A stretch of DNA of 64,000 nt from JAIBJN01 sp963839745 (GTDB lineage: Bacteria; Actinomycetota; Thermoleophilia; Gaiellales; Gaiellaceae): positions 248,001 to 312,000 of the forward strand of contig CAWIWC010000005.1 of assembly GCA_963839745.1 (NCBI GenBank), written 5' to 3'. Both the position numbers and the translations under genes were made by a program. The notes under the pieces were generated by a model. The model had not been told where the DNA came from and searched no databases. It saw only the letters and a list, made by a program, of their open reading frames with translations. This document shows positions 16,886 through 24,977 of the stretch, in pieces. Every line of letters starts with the position of its first letter. Position 1 is the stretch's first letter.

Positions 16886-18772
16886 ATGAAGCCAGGCAGG
16901 CTTAGGCGTCTCGTGGTTGCGGCCGCGGCGACGCTTGTTGCGGTTGGGGCTCCGACAGCCCAGGCCGCAGACGATGGGCCGGGCCCCGTCGTCATGGGCG
17001 GCGTCACGCAGCCCGTGTACGGGTATGCCGACGCGATTCGAGAGCGGCTGTGGGTGACGGCCGACTTCGACAGCGACCTCGACGGCGTCCCGGACGAGAT
17101 TGCGATGGACATCATCCGGCCGGCGGCCACCGCCGGCGACCTCAAGGTCCCGCTGATCATGGACGCCAGCCCGTATTACACGACGGTCTGTCGTGGGAAC
17201 GAGGGCGAGTGCATCGAGGACCTCGACGGCGACGGGATCAACGACAAGTGGCCGTTGTTCTACGACAACTACTTCGTCCCGCGCGGCTACGCGATGATGT
17301 ACCTGCACATGGCCGGGACGGGCTTCTCGACCGGTTGCCCGATTACGGGTGGCACGCCCGACAACCGCAGCGCAGTCATGGCGATCGACTGGCTCCAGGG
17401 CCGGCGCACCGCCCATGACAAGGACGGGAACGTCGTGGCCGCCAGCTGGCACACCGGCAAGGCGGGCATGATCGGCAAGTCCTACGACGGCACGCTGGCC
17501 AACGCGGCCGCGGCGACCGGCGTCGAAGGCCTCACGACGATCGTGCCGATCTCGGCCATCTCGAGCTGGTACGACTACACGCGCTCCAACGGCGTGATCC
17601 AGCGCGGGAACAGCTACCCGTCCAGCCTCGCGAACACGGTCACGAATCCCGATCGGCGCGCCTACTGCGCCGCGACCCGAGCCATGATGGCCGCGACTGA
17701 CGGCGACGAGCACGGCGACTACACGCCCTTCTGGGCCGAGCGCGACTACGTCCCGTACGCCGACAACGTCACGGCGAGCGTGTTCCTCATCCACGGCACG
17801 AACGACGAGAACGTGCGGCCCGACCACTGGAGCAAGTGGTGGAGGGAGCTCAACCACACCCGCCGCAAGCTGTGGCTGACCCAGACGGGCCACATCGACC
17901 CGTTCGACTTTCGCCGCGCCGTATGGGTCGACACGATCCATCGCTGGTTCGACCAGGAGCTCTGGGGTATCCACAGCGGGATCCGCGACCAGCCCGCGGT
18001 GACGATCGAGCGGTCGGCCGGAGTCTTCGCCGACTACTCCGACTGGCCGGACGAGGGCGTGGAGGAGGTGGAGATCCGCATTGAGGACACCGGGCCGACG
18101 ACGGCAGGGCTTCTGACGAGTCGGACGAAGGGGCAGCGGGGCGAGCCGGTCACGCAGACGTTCCAGGACAGCCCGACTCAGAGCCAGACCGCCATGCAGA
18201 CGAACCTGGAGACGGTCACGGCGAACCGGCGGGTCTTCCTGACGCCACCGCTCAAGAAGGACATCCGCATCTCCGGGACGCCGTTCGTGTCCCTCTCCGC
18301 CTCGGCGGACCAGACGGACACGAACGTCGGCGCCCTCCTCGTCGACTGGGGGCTCGACACCCGCGTCCAGTGGAACGTGGGCGACGGCATCCGTACGCTG
18401 ACGACCGAGGACTGCTGGGGTGAAAACAGCGCGGTCGACGACGCCTGTTACTTCCAGACGCAGACTCGGACAGTCACGGCCGAGATCGAGCGCATCACCA
18501 AGGGCATCCTCGACGCCCGCAACCGCAACTCGCTCACTACGCCCGAGGATCTGATCCCGGGCGAGGAGTACCACTTCGACTTCCCGCTCCTGCCCGAGGA
18601 CTACATCGTCAAGGCAGGGCACCGGCTGGCGTTCGTGATCGTCGGCAGCTACCCGGGCTACGGCTCGCAGGCCGACCAGACGCGGGCGAACATCAGTATC
18701 AACCTGACCGAAACGACGCTCGAGCTGCCAGTCGTTGGCGGCGAGCCTGCTCTCAAGGCAGCAGGGCTCTAA
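16886..18772 (+). CDS. Exported X-Pro dipeptidyl-peptidase (S15)/CocE-type hydrolase
   Basis: This family cleaves X-Pro dipeptides or ester substrates with an alpha/beta-hydrolase domain. The 628-residue protein has a signal peptide ending near TAQAADDGPG. The catalytic domain has the nucleophile motif GKSYDG (GxSYxG), the Asp region in LIHGTNDENV and the His in TQTGHIDP. A C-terminal jelly-roll domain follows, with typical ISGTPFVSLSASADQTDTN and LVDWG. The ATG at 16886 has a strong ribosome binding site (GGAGGGGGAG). It stands alone, between the tRNA and a convergent ABC exporter, and probably acts outside the membrane on peptides. X-Pro specificity is inferred from family only. Confidence 0.88.
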   Translation: MKPGRLRRLVVAAAATLVAVGAPTAQAADDGPGPVVMGGVTQPVYGYADAIRERLWVTADFDSDLDGVPDEIAMDIIRPAATAGDLKVPLIMDASPYYTTVCRGNEGECIEDLDGDGINDKWPLFYDNYFVPRGYAMMYLHMAGTGFSTGCPITGGTPDNRSAVMAIDWLQGRRTAHDKDGNVVAASWHTGKAGMIGKSYDGTLANAAAATGVEGLTTIVPISAISSWYDYTRSNGVIQRGNSYPSSLANTVTNPDRRAYCAATRAMMAATDGDEHGDYTPFWAERDYVPYADNVTASVFLIHGTNDENVRPDHWSKWWRELNHTRRKLWLTQTGHIDPFDFRRAVWVDTIHRWFDQELWGIHSGIRDQPAVTIERSAGVFADYSDWPDEGVEEVEIRIEDTGPTTAGLLTSRTKGQRGEPVTQTFQDSPTQSQTAMQTNLETVTANRRVFLTPPLKKDIRISGTPFVSLSASADQTDTNVGALLVDWGLDTRVQWNVGDGIRTLTTEDCWGENSAVDDACYFQTQTRTVTAEIERITKGILDARNRNSLTTPEDLIPGEEYHFDFPLLPEDYIVKAGHRLAFVIVGSYPGYGSQADQTRANISINLTETTLELPVVGGEPALKAAGL

Positions 18773-18796
18773 GAGCTCGGGGGGAGACGCGAATCA

Positions 18797-18819
18797 GGGG
18801 CCGGCTCAGTCGGCCCCTT
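18797..18819 (+). terminator. Hairpin terminator after the S15 hydrolase gene
   Basis: GGGGCCG (18797-18803) pairs with CGGCCCC (18811-18817) across a 7-base loop, followed by TT. It lies between the stop of the plus-strand gene and the end of the minus-strand ABC permease gene and could serve both. Confidence 0.65.
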
Positions 18820-18826
18820 CGCGTGC

Positions 18827-19582
18827 TCAGGCTCCGGTGACTCCCTCACGGGGCTCCCAGCGGAAGCGCCGCACGGCGACGGCGAGCCCGACGAGGCCCC
18901 AGACGACCACCGCCGCGACGGCCGAGCCCGTGAAGTCCTCCTCGGTCAGGAAGGACGCCTGGATGAGGTCGAGGAAGTACGTGAGCGGCAGCACCTCGGA
19001 GATCGCCTCCAGGAAGGCGGGCATGTCCTCGGTGGAGAAGAAGACGCCCGAGATGAACGCCATCGGGAGAAAGATGGCGTTGACGACTGCGGACGAGCCC
19101 TCGGCCGTGCGCACGATCGTCGTGATGGCGATGCCCAGCGCCGCGAAGGCGGCCGCGCCGGTGAGGATGGCGAAGACGAAGACGAGCGGCCGCTCCGGCC
19201 AGTCGGCGTCCAGTAGAAAGACGCCGAGCAGGAGCTGCGCGACCACCTGCAGGCTGATGACGACGACCGTGGAGCCGATCACGGCGGACAGATACGTGGC
19301 CGGTGTCAGCGGTGTGCCGCGCACGCGCTTCAAGAGGCCTGCCTCGCGCCTCACGACGAGCGTGATGGCGAGCCCTGCGAACGCGTTCGCAGCCACCCCG
19401 TAGCCGAGCAGGCCGATGAGCAGGAACGTGGCGGCGTCGACGCCCTCGATCGGCTCGTCGCCGTAGACCGACCCGATCAGGACGAGCAGAAGCACCGGGA
19501 AGAGGAAGCTGAAGAACGCCGCCTCGCGGTTCCGCCAGAAGAGCTTCTGCTGCGCCCTCAGCTCGTGGAGGAACAGCCTCAT
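18827..19582 (-). CDS. ABC-2 type transporter permease
   Basis: This is the membrane half of an ABC exporter. The 251-residue product has an N-terminal cytosolic helix (LFLHELRAQQKLFWRNREAAFF) quoted here in part as RLFLHELRAQQKLFWRNRE, then six transmembrane helices, with the ABC-2 signature region PLTYFLDLIQASFL near residue 200. It ends with a short cytosolic tail. The ATG overlaps the stop of the ATP-binding gene upstream (ATGA), so both halves are translated together. Such two-gene exporters carry drugs, lipids or cell-wall precursors, and the cargo here is unknown. An MmpL-type exporter gene precedes them in the same direction. Confidence 0.9.
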   Translation of the reverse strand: MRLFLHELRAQQKLFWRNREAAFFSFLFPVLLLVLIGSVYGDEPIEGVDAATFLLIGLLGYGVAANAFAGLAITLVVRREAGLLKRVRGTPLTPATYLSAVIGSTVVVISLQVVAQLLLGVFLLDADWPERPLVFVFAILTGAAAFAALGIAITTIVRTAEGSSAVVNAIFLPMAFISGVFFSTEDMPAFLEAISEVLPLTYFLDLIQASFLTEEDFTGSAVAAVVVWGLVGLAVAVRRFRWEPREGVTGA

Positions 19583-20430
19583 TCGCCGTCCTCCTCGCGC
19601 GTCAGCTCGAGGTAGACGTCCTCGAGCGTCCGCCTGTGCACCTCGAGACCCTCGAGCTCGACCCCGTCGGCGAGCGCCTGCGCGGTCAGCTCGTGGAGCA
19701 CGCGCGTCGGCTCCTCGGTGGCGATGACCGTGTCGCTCCCGTTGCGCCGGAAGCGGATCTCGACCGACGCGTGGCCGGAGAGGAGCTCCTGCGGGGAGCC
19801 GGTGCCGACGATCTCGCCCGCCCGCAGGATGGCGACGCGGTCTGCGAGCCGCTGGGCCTCTTCCATGTAGTGCGTCGTCAGCAGGATGCTCTTGCCCAGC
19901 GAGCGCAGGTCGCGGATCGTGTCCCACGCCTGCCGGCGCGCGGCCGGGTCGAACCCGGTGGTCGGCTCGTCGAGGAACACGAGCTCGGGGTCGCCCACGA
20001 GCGCCAGCGCGAGGTCGAGGCGGCGCAGCTGGCCCCCGGAGAGCGTTCGCACGCGCGCGCCGCGCTTCTCGGCCAGGCCGACCAGGTCGATCACCTCGTC
20101 AGGCTGCCGCGGCGAAGGGTAGTAGCCGGCGAAGAGCGCCACGATTTCCCTGACGGTCAGGAGGTGGTAGACGGCGGACGACTGAAGGACGATTCCGATG
20201 CGTGCGCGGAAGTCGCTCCGGGTACGTCCCGGGTCGGTGCCCAGGACGCGCACGTCACCGCCGTCGCGCCGGCGGTAGCCCTCGAGGATCTCGACGGTCG
20301 TCGTCTTGCCGGCGCCGTTGGGGCCGAGCAGGGCGAACACCTCCCCGGTCTCCACCGTGAAGGAGATTCCGTGCAGGACCTCACGCTCGCCGTACGCCTT
20401 GCGCAGGCCCGAGACCGTGATCGCGCTCAC
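19579..20430 (-). CDS. ABC transporter ATP-binding protein (drug/lipid exporter type)
   Basis: This cytosolic ATPase powers the adjacent ABC-2 permease. The 283-residue protein has Walker A GPNGAGKTTT near residue 38, the Q-loop VLQSSAVYH, the signature LSGGQLRRLDLALAL, Walker B LVFLDEPTTGFDP and the switch His in LTTHYMEEA. The C-terminal extension of about 70 residues with the DVYLELT ending is typical of the DrrA/CcmA-like exporter group. The gene overlaps the permease gene by 4 bases and lies 37 bases after the MmpL-type gene on the same strand. A self-protection or lipid export role is possible, but substrate is not visible. Confidence 0.94.
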   Translation of the reverse strand: MSAITVSGLRKAYGEREVLHGISFTVETGEVFALLGPNGAGKTTTVEILEGYRRRDGGDVRVLGTDPGRTRSDFRARIGIVLQSSAVYHLLTVREIVALFAGYYPSPRQPDEVIDLVGLAEKRGARVRTLSGGQLRRLDLALALVGDPELVFLDEPTTGFDPAARRQAWDTIRDLRSLGKSILLTTHYMEEAQRLADRVAILRAGEIVGTGSPQELLSGHASVEIRFRRNGSDTVIATEEPTRVLHELTAQALADGVELEGLEVHRRTLEDVYLELTREEDGE

Positions 20431-20467
20431 GGCTGGCGAGGATATCGGTGGGCCGCGTCCGGCCCGG

Positions 20468-22669
20468 TCAGGAAGGCTGCGTCTCGCTCTTTGCCGCCAC
20501 GCGCCGTCGCGCCGGCCACCAGGAGAGGTCGCCGAAGAGCGAGACCAGCGCGGGCACGAGCAGCGCGCGGATGACGAAGGCGTCGAGGAGGACGCCGACC
20601 GTCATCGCGAAGGCGAACTCGCGGAACTGGCGCAGCGGGATGATCGCCAGCGTGGCGAAGCTGAGCGCGAGGGCCAGGCCGGCGACGGCGATCGTCCGTG
20701 ATGCCCGCGGCGCGGCGATCGCGATCGCCCTGCGGACGTCGACGTGCTCCGCCTCCTGCCAGATGCGCCCCACGAGGAAGACGTTGTAGTCGGACCCGAG
20801 TGAGACGAGCAGGACGGCGACCGCGAAGGGGACGTAGTACGTCAGCTCGTCATTGCCGAGCAGCGTCTGGAAGACGAACGTGGTCAGGCCGAGGGTCGCG
20901 GTGAACGCGAGCGCGCTCGCGAGCAGGAGGTAGAGCGGTGCGACGAGGGCCCGGAGGAAGAGGACGAGGAGCAGGAAGTTGACTGCGAGCGCGGCTAGTG
21001 CGATGCGCGCGAGGTCGCCGGTCAGCGTCCGGACGGTCTCGGCGGCGAGCGCGGTCTCGCCGGTGAAGCCGGCGGTGGCGGTGCCGAGGCCGTTCTCCTC
21101 CAGCAGGCCCGGGACCTCCTCGCGTAGGCGCTCGAGCGTGTCGATGGCCGGGCCGCCGTGGGGCTCGTCGGAAAGGACGATCAGAAAGCGGGCGGCCGGC
21201 GCGGTCTCCGAGACGACAAGGCCCGGAATCTCGGTGGCGATCGTGTCGCCGGGCCCGACGACGCCTGCGATACCGGGCTGCTCCTCCAGCGCCCGCTCGA
21301 CCCGGCCGAGCGCTTCGAGGTCGGGCGGCCCGCTCTCCTGCTCCACGAGCAGGACGGTCGGCGCGAGGATGCCCGGCGCGAACCCCTGTCCGGCCGCCTC
21401 TGCCGCCTGTCGCTCCTCGGTGTCGGAAGGCAGGCCGCGGATCGACGTGAAGCCGAGCTCCAGATTCGTGAGGCTCTTGCTCGCGAGTGCGACGACCCCG
21501 AGGGCGATCGCGACGACTACGATCGCGACCGGCTTCGACGTGGCGAACTCCGCGAGCGTGTCTCGCCACGTGCCGGTGCGCTGGGCAGGCTCTGCTTCCG
21601 GCTCCCGCCGCTCGGGCCGGTCGACCGAGGGCCAGAAGAGGCCGCGGCCGAAGATGGCCAGCAGCGCGGGGACGAGGGTGATGGAGACCGCGAGCCCCAC
21701 GAGGACGGTCAGCGCCATGCCCGGCCCGAAGGCCCTGAAGAACTCGAGCCGGCCGGCGAGAAGGGCGGCCGCGCCGCAGGCCACGATGAGCCCCGCCGTG
21801 ACGACGATCGGGAGGTTGAGCGCCGTCGCGTGCAGGGCCGCGTCGACGCGTTGCTCGCCCTCGACGAGCCGACGGCGCATCCCTGCGAGGAAGAAGACGG
21901 AGTAGTCGGTGACGATCCCGAGGAGGAGCACGACCATGATCGGCTCGACGTCGCTCGGCATCGCGACGCCGGCCTGCTCGCCGACCCACGGTGCGAGGCG
22001 GATCGAGACGAGGTAGGCGACGGCCGCTGCGGCGAGCGTGACGAGCGGCGCGCCGACGGCGCGGAAGTTCAGGCCCAGGATCGCGAAGACGATCAGCACG
22101 GTCGCGAGAGTCACCCACGGGAGGTTGCTGTCGATCTCCTCCCACTCGGCCAGCCGGGCCGGGACGCTTCCCGTGACTCCGACGAGCGCGTCGTCCGGCT
22201 CGCCGGCCTCGGCGGCGGCCCAGTTGCGGGCGAGGCTGGTCTCGTCGCCGATCGACGTCTCGCCCTCGAAGAACAGGAACGTGATCGCGCTAGTCGAGTC
22301 CTCGCGGGCTCCCGGGAGGAGCCGGAGCGTGTTGAGGAGGGGGAGCGCGAACGCGATCCCGTCGTCCTCCCGCTCGCGGGCCTCGAGCGCCCGCTCGGCG
22401 ACGCGGGCCTGCGCCTCCGCGCTCAGCCCGTCCGGATCGCGCTGGACGACCGCCGTCTGCGCGATGACGGGGACGTCGAAGAGCTCGGCGGAGCGCTGTC
22501 CGGTCTCCACCGCCTCGGCGTCCTCGGGGACGAGGTCGGAGAGCCTCGAGCTCTCGGCGTCCTGGAGGCTCGGCAGATAGAGCGTCGCCGCAACGGCGCC
22601 CACGATCCACCCGGCCACGACGAGCCAGCGCAGGCGTACGACAAGCTGAGAGAAGGCCCGCGTCCCCAC
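20468..22669 (-). CDS. MmpL/RND-family membrane transporter
   Basis: Actinobacterial MmpL proteins export lipids, glycolipids or drugs across the inner membrane with proton energy. The 733-residue product has the twofold RND layout: helix 1 after VVRLRWLVVAGWIVGAVAAT, an external loop, five helices, then a repeat. The family motif GxxxDYxxF occurs twice, as GIVTDYSVFFLAGMRRRL and SLGSDYNVFLVGRIWQ, and its Asp-Tyr pairs are the proton-relay residues. It is the first gene of a three-gene minus-strand group with the ABC-2 exporter. Joint function is an inference from spacing. A lipid or peptide cargo cannot be named. Confidence 0.92.
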   Translation of the reverse strand: MGTRAFSQLVVRLRWLVVAGWIVGAVAATLYLPSLQDAESSRLSDLVPEDAEAVETGQRSAELFDVPVIAQTAVVQRDPDGLSAEAQARVAERALEAREREDDGIAFALPLLNTLRLLPGAREDSTSAITFLFFEGETSIGDETSLARNWAAAEAGEPDDALVGVTGSVPARLAEWEEIDSNLPWVTLATVLIVFAILGLNFRAVGAPLVTLAAAAVAYLVSIRLAPWVGEQAGVAMPSDVEPIMVVLLLGIVTDYSVFFLAGMRRRLVEGEQRVDAALHATALNLPIVVTAGLIVACGAAALLAGRLEFFRAFGPGMALTVLVGLAVSITLVPALLAIFGRGLFWPSVDRPERREPEAEPAQRTGTWRDTLAEFATSKPVAIVVVAIALGVVALASKSLTNLELGFTSIRGLPSDTEERQAAEAAGQGFAPGILAPTVLLVEQESGPPDLEALGRVERALEEQPGIAGVVGPGDTIATEIPGLVVSETAPAARFLIVLSDEPHGGPAIDTLERLREEVPGLLEENGLGTATAGFTGETALAAETVRTLTGDLARIALAALAVNFLLLVLFLRALVAPLYLLLASALAFTATLGLTTFVFQTLLGNDELTYYVPFAVAVLLVSLGSDYNVFLVGRIWQEAEHVDVRRAIAIAAPRASRTIAVAGLALALSFATLAIIPLRQFREFAFAMTVGVLLDAFVIRALLVPALVSLFGDLSWWPARRRVAAKSETQPS

Positions 22670-22735
22670 GAGAGGTCAACGAAGAGGCCGCCGGTTTGGA
22701 TCCGGTGGGACCGGCGGGCTGATTTACTAGGCGCC

Positions 22736-23584
22736 GTGGCGACCTACCGCTACGTCGTCGCGGACGTCTTCACCGACCGCCCGCTCGCCGGCAACCAACT
22801 GGCCGTCTTCACGGACGCACGGGAGATCCCCGAGGAGCAGCTCCAGCCGCTTGCGCGCGAGATCAACTTCTCGGAGACGATCTTCGTCTACAAGCCCGAG
22901 GGCGAGGGCCACGCGCGCGTCCGGATCTTCACGCCGACCTCGGAGCTCGACTTCGCGGGCCACCCGGTGCTCGGCACGGCGTTCGTGCTCGGAGGGCCGC
23001 TCCAGCTCGCGGAGATCCATCTCGAGACGGGCGCCGGTCTCGTCCCCATCGTGCTCGACCGCGACGACCAGGGCCGGATCGTGTTCGGGCGCATGTCGCA
23101 GCCGATCCCGAAGATCGAGGCCTTCGACCGCGAGGCCGAGCTTCTCGCAGCCGTGGGCATCGAGCGGTCGGAGCTGCCGGTCGAGCTCTACGACCTGGGC
23201 ATCAGGCACGTCTATGTGGGCCTGCCGAGCGAGGACGCCGTCGCCGCGCTCGAGCCGGACCTGAACGCCCTCGTCCACCTCACCGGGATCGTCGGCGTCA
23301 ACTGCTTCGCCGGCTCGGGGAATCGCTGGAAGAGCCGGATGTTCGCTCCCGCCGACGGCGTCGCCGAGGATCCCGCGACGGGCTCAGCAGCCGGGCCGCT
23401 CGCCGTGCACCTCGCCCGCCACGGCCGCATCGAGTTCGGCCAGGAGATCGAGATCAGCCAGGGCGCCGAGGTCGGCCGCCCCAGCACGCTCTACGCGCGC
23501 GTAGAGGGCACCCCGGACAGGATCGAGAAGGTCGAGTGCGGCGGCTCGGCGGTCATCGTCGCCCGCGGCGAGTTCAGCTTCTAG
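22736..23584 (+). CDS. PhzF-family isomerase/epimerase
   Basis: PhzF-fold proteins isomerise small metabolites; most members outside phenazine producers have no known substrate. The 282-residue product begins MATYRYVVADVFTDRPLAGN, with the conserved catalytic Glu47 in INFSETIFV. It then has RIFTPTSELDFAGHPVLGTA and the C-terminal half DPATGSAAGPLAVHL. The start is a GTG with a short leader after the divergent MmpL gene. No phenazine genes are nearby, so I do not assign a pathway. It converges on the repeat-protein gene at 23765 across a gap holding two GGGGTCTGACCCC elements. Confidence 0.9.
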   Translation: MATYRYVVADVFTDRPLAGNQLAVFTDAREIPEEQLQPLAREINFSETIFVYKPEGEGHARVRIFTPTSELDFAGHPVLGTAFVLGGPLQLAEIHLETGAGLVPIVLDRDDQGRIVFGRMSQPIPKIEAFDREAELLAAVGIERSELPVELYDLGIRHVYVGLPSEDAVAALEPDLNALVHLTGIVGVNCFAGSGNRWKSRMFAPADGVAEDPATGSAAGPLAVHLARHGRIEFGQEIEISQGAEVGRPSTLYARVEGTPDRIEKVECGGSAVIVARGEFSF

Positions 23585-23604
23585 ACCTGGCTCCCGAAGA
23601 CAAG

Positions 23605-23631
23605 TCCGGGGTCTGACCCCTGACATGTCCG
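23605..23631. repeat. Intergenic repeat copy A, GGGGTC-T-GACCCC element
   Basis: The perfect palindrome GGGGTCTGACCCC (23608-23620) is followed by TGACATGTCC. A similar unit lies at 23732-23758. Both are in the gap between the convergent phzF-like and repeat-protein genes and may be hairpins acting as terminators, or members of a dispersed repeat family. Confidence 0.6.
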
Positions 23632-23731
23632 CGGGGGACGAGCGGCGCCACGGGCGACTCGGCGTCTCGTGGACGGCGGGTCCGCATCAAACCACGATCC
23701 GTGGCTCGTAGCATCGTCCCTTCCGGCCCCG

Positions 23732-23758
23732 GCCGGGGTCTGACCCCGGACGTGGCCA
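23732..23758. repeat. Intergenic repeat copy B, GGGGTC-T-GACCCC element
   Basis: GGGGTCTGACCCC (23735-23747) is followed by GGACGTGGCC, the same order as copy A with a few substitutions. It lies only 7 bases before the end of the minus-strand repeat-protein gene and could terminate it. Confidence 0.6.
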
Positions 23759-23764
23759 CCGGAG

Positions 23765-24177
23765 CTAGCCCCAGGCCACGTCGCGGATCTCGGGAGCTCG
23801 ACGGCGAGGGCGCGCCAGAAGCGGCCGCCGTCGCCTGAGACGTGCAGGCGGTTGCGGGAGCCGTACAGCACGTGGTCGGGGTTCTCCCGCAGCGCGACGG
23901 CGTGGCCCGGCGGCAGGCCTGCACCTCGCTCGCTCCACGTCTGGCCGCCGTCGTGGGAGACGAGGAGCGGCGGCCGCCGGTCGACGAGGACGACGATCGT
24001 CGAGCCGACCGCGTCGACGTCCAGGACCAGCCCGGCCGCCCAGGAGGGGGCGAGACCGAGCGGGCGCTCGCGCTCCACTGCGCCGCCGGGCTGGTGGCCT
24101 GCGAGGAGGTCCTCGTCGGCGGTGGCGCCGACCTCGACGAGGTAGGTGCCGTCGTCGCAGCCGGCGATGACGATCAG
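23765..24177 (-). CDS. BNR/sialidase-repeat-like protein, frame break and non-standard start
   Basis: The product has VIAGCDDGTYLVEVGA, then two BNR/Asp-box-like repeats, SHDGGQTWSERGAGLPPG and SGDGGRFWRAL. This suggests a small beta-propeller-type fragment of about 137 residues. Near 23792 the frame breaks: one missing base would join FWRALAVELP to EIRDVAWG and the TAG at 23765. No ATG, GTG or TTG starts the homologous region. A CTG overlapping the upstream kinase stop by 4 bases (CTGA) is the best candidate. It is the third gene of the TPP-riboswitch operon, and its link to thiamine is unknown. The gene model is approximate. Confidence 0.6.
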
Positions 24178-24977
24178 CGGCCCCGCCGCCTCCCCAGCAT
24201 GGCGCTGACGGCGCCGTTGGCCAGCCGCGCGGCGGACACCGGCGAGTGTCTGCGGCGCCGGTACTCGAGGTAGGAGGTCGTCCACGAGTCCCCGGCGCCC
24301 GTGGGGTCGATTCCCTCCAGCGGGATCGTCGGGACGTGCTCGGCGACGCCGTCGGCGTAGACGACCGCCCCGGTCGGGCCGAGCGTGACGACGACCTCAC
24401 GGACGCCGAGCGAGGCGAGATCGCTCTCCTCGAGCTCGAGCCCGAGCGCCTCCAGCTCGTCGTGCGCCACCTTGAGGATCCGCACGTGCTTGAGAACCTC
24501 GGGGTCGTAGTCGGCGTCCAGGACCAGCTCGCCGACCTCGGGTCGCCGGACGAGGCCCTGCCCGTCGAACGAGATCACGTGCGCCCGCGCGAGCGCCGCG
24601 AGCGTCTCGGCCGGGAAGTCCTCGCGCGTGAGCGACCCGGCGTGCACCCAGTCGGCGTCGGCGAGCGCCCGCGAGAGCCATCCGCTTACGTCTTCCGGCG
24701 TGAACGGATCCCCGAGCTGGTCGATCTCCATGTGACGCGAGTCGCCGTCGTTCTCGATCCGGAACCCGATGGTCTGCGCGGCCGGGCGTGCGATCACCGG
24801 GATGCCCAGGACGCTCAGCCGTGCACGATCTTCGTCGGCGACCTTCGTCGCGATGACGGCCGGGCCCCCGATCAGGCGAAGCGCGCGCGCCGCGTACACC
24901 GGCACGCCGCCGAGGCGGGGAATGCCGCCGTCAACGCGATCCAGCGAGACGAGCCCGACGACGCCCAAGCGGCGCAT
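24174..24977 (-). CDS. PfkB-family small-molecule kinase
   Basis: Ribokinase-fold kinases phosphorylate sugars, nucleosides or vitamin precursors. The 267-residue protein has the N-terminal GGVPVYAARALRLIGG substrate region, VVTLGPTGAVVY near residue 200 and the catalytic motif DPTGAGDSW, whose Asp is the general base. It overlaps the end of the NCS1 permease gene by 47 bases and is overlapped by the BNR gene, all behind a TPP riboswitch. I infer that it may phosphorylate a thiamine precursor such as hydroxymethylpyrimidine. It lacks the typical ThiD start, so the substrate stays open. Confidence 0.82.
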   Translation of the reverse strand: MRRLGVVGLVSLDRVDGGIPRLGGVPVYAARALRLIGGPAVIATKVADEDRARLSVLGIPVIARPAAQTIGFRIENDGDSRHMEIDQLGDPFTPEDVSGWLSRALADADWVHAGSLTREDFPAETLAALARAHVISFDGQGLVRRPEVGELVLDADYDPEVLKHVRILKVAHDELEALGLELEESDLASLGVREVVVTLGPTGAVVYADGVAEHVPTIPLEGIDPTGAGDSWTTSYLEYRRRRHSPVSAARLANGAVSAMLGRRRGR

